Of a DNA stretch of 30,558 nucleotides, positions 24,241 to 30,558 are shown piece by piece. The notes under the pieces are model-generated. The model saw only the letters and a program-made list of their open reading frames with translations. It did no database searches and was not told where the DNA came from. The stretch comes from CAZSVI01 sp964610205 (GTDB taxonomy: Bacteria > Bacillota > Clostridia > DSM-8532), in assembly GCA_964610205.1 (NCBI GenBank), contig CAZSVI010000033.1, positions 1-30,558 of the forward strand, given 5' to 3'. Every line of letters starts with the position of its first letter. Within the stretch, counting starts at the first letter, position 1. Both the position numbers and the translations under genes were made by a program.

Positions 24241-24861
24241 ATGAAAGTTGTAATTATAGATGATGATCCTCTCGTATGTATGTCAATAAAAACGATCCTG
24301 CAGGCAGATTCTGCTATAGAAGTGGTTGGTACGGGCAATAACGGTTATGAAGCAATTAAACTATACCGCTTGCATCAACCGGATATCCTGTTGATGGATA
24401 TCCGAATGGAAGGTATGAACGGAGTTGAGGCGGCTGAAAAAATTTTAACGTCATATCCCGATGCCAGGATTCTTTTTTTAACGACCTTTACAGATGATGA
24501 CTATATTATAAAAGCGTTGAAGATGGGTGTGAAGGGTTTTATCCTAAAGCAGCATTTTGACAGTATTGTTTCCTCTATTAAAACCGTTTTTTTTGGACAG
24601 AGGGTTTTTGGTGATGAAATCATTACCAAACTGCCATCTCTTTTGAATGATGACGCCACTAATGATTTCTCGCGATATGATCTGTCGGAAAGAGAGTCTC
24701 AAATCATCCGCTATGTCGCCGAAGGCTTATCCAACAAGGAAATATCAAACACTCTTTTTCTGAGCGAAGGAACCGTCCGTAATTACATCAGCATAATTTT
24801 AGAAAAACTGGAGCTTCGTGATCGTACCCAGATTGCTGTTTTTTATTACAAGAACAAGTAG
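24241..24861 (+). CDS. NarL/LuxR-type response regulator (LnrK-like)
   Basis: A 206-residue two-domain regulator. Receiver domain: acidic cluster IIDDDP (5-10), phospho-acceptor Asp53 in ILLMDIRMEG, the conserved Thr in LFLTTFTDD, and Lys in GFILKQ. The C-terminal LuxR-type helix-turn-helix reads LSERESQIIRYVAEGLSNKE followed by ISNTLFLSEGTVRNYISIIL. The longer frame from 24190 adds 17 residues before MKVVIIDDD, where the family normally starts, so 24241 is preferred despite a weak ribosome site. It should be the target of the kinase at 21259 and probably drives the ABC exporter operon. It converges on the CCA enzyme gene. Confidence 0.92.
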   Translation: MKVVIIDDDPLVCMSIKTILQADSAIEVVGTGNNGYEAIKLYRLHQPDILLMDIRMEGMNGVEAAEKILTSYPDARILFLTTFTDDDYIIKALKMGVKGFILKQHFDSIVSSIKTVFFGQRVFGDEIITKLPSLLNDDATNDFSRYDLSERESQIIRYVAEGLSNKEISNTLFLSEGTVRNYISIILEKLELRDRTQIAVFYYKNK

Positions 24862-24885
24862 TACTCTTAATAATGAACTTACACT

Positions 24886-26112
24886 TCAGGCATGGTAACC
24901 AATCTGATATTTTGCGTTGATTTCTTCAGCGATTTTAATTAATATATCCCTCCGGTTCAATAAAGGGTTTTGCAATACGCATAGGAAAAGCACATCCAGT
25001 ATATCACCAAGGATCCTGCCCGGAGGAATTCCCTCCGAAATCAAATCACCACCCTTAACGGTTAGAGTCGAAGGATGAGTGCAATGTTTTTCCCGGATTA
25101 TCTTCTCAAGCATTACTTCAATGTTTTCGATCGCATCAGGCTCAAAACCTGTTGCCCGTAGTATTTTTAAACTATCGGAAAATATATCGAGGCCCAGGGA
25201 TGAAAGTGTTATGCGGATTCTGAAAGGGGTATCGGGAAAGTGTCCCTTCAGTACGCCTGATGTAAGAAGGATATCCCTTTTCAGTGAATTGCTCATTTTG
25301 AGATAATCGCATGTGTTTTTTATTTCCGGCAGGCAAATGATTCCCGTTTGTTTAAAAAATGCAGCCCAACGGACCGAAGGTTTTTGTTCCAGATGAAAAA
25401 AGGGAGATACATCAGGCTGCAAAAAAACAGGAACAGGAAGGATATACCGAACCAGTCCGGTGGCGAACAGGTTCAGTATAGCTTCAGGAAAACCACCGCA
25501 TAAAATTCCGTTCATTTCAGCCAGAATTCTCTCATGGCTTACATATTTGATTGCCTTTGCAAGGACATGAATTGCCCTTAATGTTTTTTGTTCAACCGTG
25601 AAACCGGACTTTGCCTGAAACCGTATTGCGCGAAGCATACGAAGGGAATCTTCACCAAACCTTTCGTCCGGATTTCCGACTGACCGGATTAGTTTTTCCT
25701 TTATGTCATCGGCTCCTCCAAAAGGATCAATTAAACCCTTTTCCGGATGGTATGCCATTGCGTTAACGGTAAAGTCGCGCCGCTGCAAGTCCATGATAAG
25801 GGAGGATGAAAACCGGACGTTATCAGGATGCCTGTGATCGGAATAACCGGACTCCACCCGGAAGGTTGTTACTTCAAATGAACCGTGGTTTTTAAGAACG
25901 GTAACCGTACCATGTCTGATGCCGGTATGAACGGTTCTGGCAAACAATGAACTGATCTCTTCAGGGAGAGCTGAAGTACAGATATCAAAATCATATGGCG
26001 TTATATCCATAAGATAATCCCTTACGCAGCCGCCTACCAGATACGCTTCATGACCATTATTTTCCAAAACAGATATAATTTCTTCGGCTTCCGCCGGTAT
26101 GCTGAATAACAT
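24886..26112 (-). CDS. cca: CCA tRNA nucleotidyltransferase
   Basis: A class II nucleotidyltransferase that adds or repairs the 3' CCA of tRNA. Seen: LVGGCVRDYLMD (25-36), the metal-binding DxD in YDFDICTS, TGIRHGTVTV, FRRESGYSD-like FRVESGYSDHRHP, RRDFTVNAMAYHP, IDPFGGADDI, and SLRMLRAIRFQAKSGF. The 408-residue length is usual for Gram-positive enzymes. There is no clear HD phosphohydrolase motif in the C-terminal half. The ATG at 26112 follows AGGAGG. Whether it makes full CCA or only adds A cannot be read safely here, but the single-enzyme arrangement is normal for Firmicutes. Confidence 0.92.
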   Translation of the reverse strand: MLFSIPAEAEEIISVLENNGHEAYLVGGCVRDYLMDITPYDFDICTSALPEEISSLFARTVHTGIRHGTVTVLKNHGSFEVTTFRVESGYSDHRHPDNVRFSSSLIMDLQRRDFTVNAMAYHPEKGLIDPFGGADDIKEKLIRSVGNPDERFGEDSLRMLRAIRFQAKSGFTVEQKTLRAIHVLAKAIKYVSHERILAEMNGILCGGFPEAILNLFATGLVRYILPVPVFLQPDVSPFFHLEQKPSVRWAAFFKQTGIICLPEIKNTCDYLKMSNSLKRDILLTSGVLKGHFPDTPFRIRITLSSLGLDIFSDSLKILRATGFEPDAIENIEVMLEKIIREKHCTHPSTLTVKGGDLISEGIPPGRILGDILDVLFLCVLQNPLLNRRDILIKIAEEINAKYQIGYHA

Positions 26113-26373
26113 AGAGCCTCCTGATTCAAACTATAGTTATCATCCTGTGGATTCATCAGGAAATTTCAGTTGTCGTGAAAGTTGAAGATTGTTCAACTTA
26201 TTTACTCACAGATGAATTTAAACCAGCAATAATATATATTAAGATTATAACGTATTTTACCCGAAAACCATCACAATTTACGTAAAAACCTAATATACGT
26301 ATTTCAGGCGCAGCAGTATAACTGCAATATACTTGGTTTATCACTTAAAGCATATACTCAGGAGGTGATCACA
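26113..26373. other. Divergent intergenic region
   Basis: 261 AT-rich nt between cca and the glycosyltransferase. It contains small inverted repeats (GCAGT/ACTGC near 26312-26324 and GTTGAA/TTCAAC near 26183-26199) but no promoter I can call securely on either strand. Confidence 0.35.
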
Positions 26374-27546
26374 ATGAAAATTCTCATGCTGTCATGGGAA
26401 TATCCCCCCAGAATTGTCGGCGGAATATCACGGGTTGTATACCATCTTGCTAGGGAACTGAGCACACAAGGTCACGAGGTTACAGTAATTACATGCAGGG
26501 AAGGGGACACAACCGATTTTGAAATTGAGGGAAACGTAAAAGTTCACAGGGTGGAACAATATTATGTAAAGCCAATAAACTTTATCAATAATGTACTGCA
26601 AATGAATATTTCCATATTTGAAAAAGCTGTTCAGATTATTGATAAAAGGGAAAATTTCGATATTATTCACCTTCATGACTGGCTGGTTGCTTTTGCCGGA
26701 AACAGCCTTGCAAGGACTTATCCCATACGCCAGGTATGTACTATGCATTCAACGGAATATGGGAGAAATGCCGGTATTCACAATGAAATACAAGCATTTA
26801 TCAATAATGTCGAAGAAAAAATGGTCTCCGGTATGAAGAATGTTATTGTTAACAGCATGTATATGAAAAATGAGGTACATGCTCTCTTTGGCTGCAGTAA
26901 TGAAGATATTCATGTAATTCCGAATGGAATAGAGCCTGATAAGTTTACAGGTGTTGCTAAGGATATGGTGTTCCGGCGTAAATACGCGGCGGATAATGAA
27001 AAAATAGTATTCTTTATTGGCCGACTGGTAAATGAAAAAGGTGTTTATATATTAATGAATGCCATACCACAGGTTTTGTCGAAATACGGGAATGTAAAAT
27101 TTGTTATTGCCGGGAGCGGATCTGAGCGTGACTCACTTCAGGAGAGGGCAGCAGATATGGGCGTGTTGGATAGAGTAACCTTTACAGGATATATTTCCGA
27201 TGAAGAGCTTTCCAAAATATATAAATGTGCAGATATGTTGGTTTTCCCGAGTCTGTATGAACCTTTTGGAATTGTAGCGCTGGAAGGAATGGTAGCTGAT
27301 ATCCCGGTTATTGTTTCTGACGCGGGAGGTTTAAACGAGATTGTTATAAACAGGTATAATGGTATGAAGTTCGGCACGGGACGTCACGATTTTCTAGCGG
27401 ACTGTATTTTGGAACTCCTGTCCAATCCCGGCCTGGTTGCGGATATAACGAAAAATGCATGGAATACTATTAACGAAAAGTATCAATGGAAGGAGATTGT
27501 TAAAAAAACCTATGGTGTGTATGAACGGGAAATTGGAAATTTGTGA
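26374..27546 (+). CDS. GT4 family glycosyltransferase (glycogen synthase-like)
   Basis: A 390-residue GT-B fold enzyme. N-terminal half: MKILMLSWEYPPRIVGGISR (the GG donor-loop motif of starch/glycogen synthase relatives), FDIIHLHDWL and TMHSTEYGR. C-terminal half: VIPNGIEPDKF, FIGRLVNEKGV, FVIAGSGSE, and the nucleotide-sugar motif SLYEPFGIVALEGM with the retaining EX7E pattern. Its acceptor is uncertain. In clostridia close relatives make glycogen-like or surface polysaccharide. No membrane helix is present. The ATG at 26374 follows AGGAGGTGATC, an almost complete complement of the 16S tail; the frame's GTG at 26365 lies inside that site and is rejected. Confidence 0.85.
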   Translation: MKILMLSWEYPPRIVGGISRVVYHLARELSTQGHEVTVITCREGDTTDFEIEGNVKVHRVEQYYVKPINFINNVLQMNISIFEKAVQIIDKRENFDIIHLHDWLVAFAGNSLARTYPIRQVCTMHSTEYGRNAGIHNEIQAFINNVEEKMVSGMKNVIVNSMYMKNEVHALFGCSNEDIHVIPNGIEPDKFTGVAKDMVFRRKYAADNEKIVFFIGRLVNEKGVYILMNAIPQVLSKYGNVKFVIAGSGSERDSLQERAADMGVLDRVTFTGYISDEELSKIYKCADMLVFPSLYEPFGIVALEGMVADIPVIVSDAGGLNEIVINRYNGMKFGTGRHDFLADCILELLSNPGLVADITKNAWNTINEKYQWKEIVKKTYGVYEREIGNL

Positions 27547-27557
27547 GAAACAATTGG

Positions 27558-27587
27558 TTGCAAGTACTACCTGTGATATGCTATAAT
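27558..27587 (+). promoter_or_regulatory. RNase J promoter
   Basis: TTGCAA (27558-27563), an 18-nt spacer and perfect TATAAT (27582-27587), giving a leader of about 95 nt. It begins right after the glycosyltransferase stop, so RNase J is independently transcribed. Confidence 0.55.
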
Positions 27588-27688
27588 CATAAGGTTGGTG
27601 TTAAACTGTTGAATTTTATTAGTGATTTACATATATTTAATTTAAGTTATGCATCCACTTAAGAAAAGAATAAAAATGGAGGGGAATT

Positions 27689-29362
27689 GTGGCATACAAA
27701 AAAAAGAATAAGTTGAAGGTCATTCCGTTAGGTGGTCTTGAGGAAATCGGGAAAAACATCTTTGTTTTCGAATATGGCGACAGCATGTTCGTGGTAGACT
27801 GTGGTTTGGCTTTTCCTGAAGATGAGATGCTGGGGATAGATATGGTTATTCCCGATGTATCCTATCTTGAAAAGAATGCTGATAGGCTGAAGGCTATTAT
27901 AGTAACTCATGGCCATGAAGATCATATCGGAGCTTTGCCGTATGTTCTAAAAAAAGTTAATGTGCCAATATACGGTACGGAATTAACCCTGGCGTTGATT
28001 GAAAGTAAACTGGCGGAGCATCAGCTTCAGGATGAGGTTGAGTTTAAGGTTGTAAAGGCGGGGCAAACAATTCAATTGGGCGCTTTTAAGGTGGAATTCA
28101 TCCGTTCCACCCACAGTATCGCTGATTGTGTTGCTCTGGCTATTGATACGCCTGTGGGAATGGTTCTGCATACATCCGACTTTAAAATCGATCAGACACC
28201 TATTGAAGGTGAGCCTATGGATTTGGCGAGACTTGCCGAACTTGGCAAAAAAGGCGTTCTTCTATTATTGGCCGACAGCACCAATGTTGAGCGGCCGGGC
28301 TATACGATGAGTGAGAGAACGGTCGGGGAAACCCTTGATAATGTTTTCAGGGATGCTAAATCCAGAATCATTGCCGCTTCTTTTGCGTCGAATATCCACA
28401 GGATACAGCAAATTGTCAACTCGGCAGTAAAATTAAACCGTAAAGTTGCATTGAGCGGACGGAGTATGGTGAATGTGGCAAGAACGGCGATGAAACTGGG
28501 ATACTTAAATATTCCGCCGGATGTACTTTATGATATCGATAAGATTCAGAAGCTTCCGGATAATCAGATTGTTATAATAACAACGGGCAGCCAGGGTGAG
28601 CCTATGTCTGCACTGACCAGAATGGCTTCATCGACACACCGGAAAGTGGGAATTGAAAAAGGTGATCTGGTTATTATATCCGCCAGTCCTATACCCGGCA
28701 ATGAGATTTTTATTTCAAGAGTAATTAATGACCTGTTTAAGCAAGGCGCCAATGTACTGTATGAAGCATTGGCCGACATCCATGTTTCGGGCCATGCAAA
28801 ACAAGAAGAGCTGAAATTGATTCACAGGCTGGTAAAGCCCCGTTTTTTTATGCCTGTTCATGGTGAATACAGACATTTGAAGCAACATGCCAACCTGGCT
28901 CAGTCTATGGGTATGCATGAAGAAAATATATTTATAATGGAGAACGGACAAGTGCTTGAACTATCCCCAAAAACAGCTCAAATCACAGGTTCGGTTCCTG
29001 CGGGAAGTATTCTTATTGATGGTCTTGGTGTAGGAGATGTAGGAAATATTGTATTAAAAGACAGGAAGCACCTTTCCGAAGACGGCCTGATTGTGGTTGT
29101 TATTACATTGGATGCAGATGGTAATATTGTTACGGAGCCGGAGGTGATATCGCGCGGTTTTGTATATGTGAAGGAATCGGAAACACTTATGGATGAAATA
29201 AGGGTTGTTGCAAAGGAATCCCTCATAAAAAGTCTTGCCAGAAGAAAAAACGGTTATACATCAGTAAAGAATTATGTTAAGGATGAGCTGGGTTCATATC
29301 TTTATCAGAAAACAAAAAGGAAGCCGATGATATTGCCGGTTATTATTGAGATCCCTTCCTGA
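27689..29362 (+). CDS. rnj: Ribonuclease J
   Basis: A 557-residue beta-CASP metallo-beta-lactamase ribonuclease with 5'-3' exonuclease and endonuclease activity, central to mRNA decay and rRNA maturation in Firmicutes. Seen: VIPLGGLEEIGKNI near the start, the metal motif HGHEDH (74-79), STHSIADCVAL, HTSDFKIDQTP, ADSTNVERPGYT, the beta-CASP motifs ASFASNIHRI and TTGSQGEPMSAL, and VHGEYRHL, followed by the C-terminal domain. It uses a GTG start 7 nt after GGAGGGG. Whether it is the J1 or J2 form cannot be decided without its paralogue. Confidence 0.95.
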   Translation: MAYKKKNKLKVIPLGGLEEIGKNIFVFEYGDSMFVVDCGLAFPEDEMLGIDMVIPDVSYLEKNADRLKAIIVTHGHEDHIGALPYVLKKVNVPIYGTELTLALIESKLAEHQLQDEVEFKVVKAGQTIQLGAFKVEFIRSTHSIADCVALAIDTPVGMVLHTSDFKIDQTPIEGEPMDLARLAELGKKGVLLLLADSTNVERPGYTMSERTVGETLDNVFRDAKSRIIAASFASNIHRIQQIVNSAVKLNRKVALSGRSMVNVARTAMKLGYLNIPPDVLYDIDKIQKLPDNQIVIITTGSQGEPMSALTRMASSTHRKVGIEKGDLVIISASPIPGNEIFISRVINDLFKQGANVLYEALADIHVSGHAKQEELKLIHRLVKPRFFMPVHGEYRHLKQHANLAQSMGMHEENIFIMENGQVLELSPKTAQITGSVPAGSILIDGLGVGDVGNIVLKDRKHLSEDGLIVVVITLDADGNIVTEPEVISRGFVYVKESETLMDEIRVVAKESLIKSLARRKNGYTSVKNYVKDELGSYLYQKTKRKPMILPVIIEIPS

Positions 29363-29419
29363 GTAGTTACATTTGTAATTCCAATAATATTATTCTTTAC
29401 GCAGTATCATAGACAAAAG

Positions 29420-29944
29420 AATAACTGGTGGAATGGCAACCGTTCGGTACTGGTTGATGCGGATTTAACCGGAATGATTATCGGATGCACCCTCATGACA
29501 AAACCCGAGGAGATTTACAGAGCGTTGATCGAGGCCACTGCGTACGGAACCAGAATGATTATTGATACGTTTGAGGAAAACGGCATCAGTATAAAAGAGT
29601 TGTATGCAGCCGGCGGTATTGCGGAAAAGGATGAAATGATGATGCAGATATATTCCGATGTAACAAACAGGGAAATAAGGATTTCCGCATCGGCGCAAAC
29701 TCCGGCTTTAGGTTCCGCAATGTTTGGCGCTGTCGCGGCAGGCGCCGGAAGAGGGGGATATGACAGCATTGTTGATGCGGCAAGAGTTATGGCAAAGGTA
29801 AAGGACAGGTTTTACCGGCCCATTCCTGAAAATGTTTCTGTTTATGAAAAATTATACCGGGAATATAAACTTCTTCACGACTATTTCGGCAAAGGTGGCA
29901 ATGATGTAATGAAAAGGCTTAAAGAGATTAAAAAGAGCATTTAA
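29420..29944 (+). pseudogene. araB: L-ribulokinase, C-terminal remnant
   Basis: From NNWWNGNRSVLVDADLTGM through KPEEIYRALIEATAYGTRMI, AAGGIAEKDEMMMQIYSDVT and QTPALGSAMFGAVAAG the sequence is the C-terminal third of an FGGY-family ribulokinase (AraB). The first ~350-400 residues, with the ATP-site and most substrate residues, are absent. The frame is open back to the RNase J stop but has no good start or ribosome site ahead of the homologous part; the ATG at 29474 is internal. The upstream break falls within ~60 nt of the RNase J stop, so a deletion joined rnj to araB. The arabinose pathway step from this copy is lost. Confidence 0.8.
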
Positions 29945-30102
29945 AATGACAGGTAACAGAAGCATTAAACAGATAAGAAGAAGTATTTAATTATTTAATA
30001 ACCTTCCGGTGCAATACAGCCTCTTAAATTCCGGGCATAAAACCAGGCATGAAAATCAATACTATTGTTAATAGACATGTGGTTTTATAAGGAGGCCGTA
30101 TT

Positions 30103-30558
30103 ATGCATACCGTATGGAAAGGCGCCATCAGCTTCGGTCTGGTGAATATTCCGATCAGGATGTTCACAGCTACCGATGATAAGGATATAAAGTTCAGATA
30201 TCTTCACAAAACCTGCAATACACCGTTGAATTACAGAAAAGTATGCCCTACCTGTAATATGGAAGTTAAGGAAGATGATATTGTCCGGGGCTATGAGTAT
30301 GAACCCGGGCATTTTGTTGTCCTTAACCAGACAGATCTGGAAGCAATCCAAAAGCAGCCGGGCAGCAGGAGTATAGAAATTATTGATTTTGTAAGCTTAT
30401 CGGAAATAGATCCCGTTTATTTTGACAAAACCTATTACCTGGCTCCTCAGGACACGGGAGGAAAGGCGTATAACCTGCTCAGGCAGGCTATGACCGATAC
30501 AGGCAGGATCGCGATAGCAAGGGTTACCATCCGTTCCAAGGAAACCCTGGCCGCGTTA
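30103..30558 (+). CDS. ku: Ku DNA end-binding protein (partial, runs off the window)
   Basis: The first 152 residues of a bacterial Ku, which binds double-strand ends and recruits LigD for non-homologous end joining. The start MHTVWKGAISFGLVNIPIRM is diagnostic, followed by TATDDKDIKFRYLHKTCNTP, KVCPTCN, VVLNQTDLEAI, IEIIDFVSLSEIDPVYFDKTYYLAP and AIARVTIRSKETLAAL. The ATG at 30103 lies 7 nt after GGAGG. The 3' end is beyond the window, so no C-terminal features can be described. A ligD gene is expected nearby. Confidence 0.93.
   Translation, partial: MHTVWKGAISFGLVNIPIRMFTATDDKDIKFRYLHKTCNTPLNYRKVCPTCNMEVKEDDIVRGYEYEPGHFVVLNQTDLEAIQKQPGSRSIEIIDFVSLSEIDPVYFDKTYYLAPQDTGGKAYNLLRQAMTDTGRIAIARVTIRSKETLAAL

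Overview
The window looks like a chromosomal segment of a Gram-positive, low-to-moderate GC bacterium of the class Clostridia. Supporting signs are strong AGGAGG-type ribosome binding sites, the MurT/GatD lipid II amidation pair (a Gram-positive trait), an RNase J, an ECF sigma/zinc anti-sigma pair, a PolI whose proofreading residues are lost, and a clostridial-type class II aldolase. Genus cannot be fixed from the sequence alone.

Layout. 1-2.2 kb: an AT-rich SIR2-like/TPR protein, probably an acquired NAD-targeting defence gene. 2.3-5.4 kb: a family 2 beta-galactosidase split by one in-frame TAA, with a hairpin leader and a divergent AraC-like regulator remnant. 5.8-7.6 kb: an alpha/beta hydrolase and a CHASE4/HD-GYP protein that has lost its middle. 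7.7-9.9 kb (minus): murT-gatD, divergent from an ECF sigma/anti-sigma operon (10.1-11.65 kb). 11.9-16.2 kb: polA-coaE-lytic transglycosylase-small unknown protein. 16.5-17.4 kb: fructose-bisphosphate aldolase. 17.6-20.9 kb (minus): an ABC exporter with one ATPase and two permeases, beside a NarL-type sensor kinase (21.3 kb) and response regulator (24.2 kb). This resembles the LnrJKLMN/YfiJKLMN arrangement, but an Ldh2-type malate/lactate dehydrogenase on the other strand separates kinase and regulator. 24.9-29.4 kb: CCA-adding enzyme (minus), a GT4 glycosyltransferase and RNase J. 29.4-30.6 kb: the 3' piece of an L-ribulokinase gene and the start of a Ku gene that runs off the window.

Two themes stand out. 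First, decay: lacZ (nonsense codon), its AraC-like regulator, the HD-GYP protein and araB are all damaged, while housekeeping genes are intact. Second, undescribed regulatory structure: a GC-rich repeat of roughly 55-80 nt occurs three times, each time in the 5' leader of a gene (polA, fba, the ABC exporter), in the same orientation, ending in ATTGAAT 16-25 nt before the start codon. Separately, lacZ and the dehydrogenase share a near-identical 20-bp element (19/20) at their transcription start regions, and the dehydrogenase has a perfect sigma-A promoter followed by a structured leader of about 300 nt.
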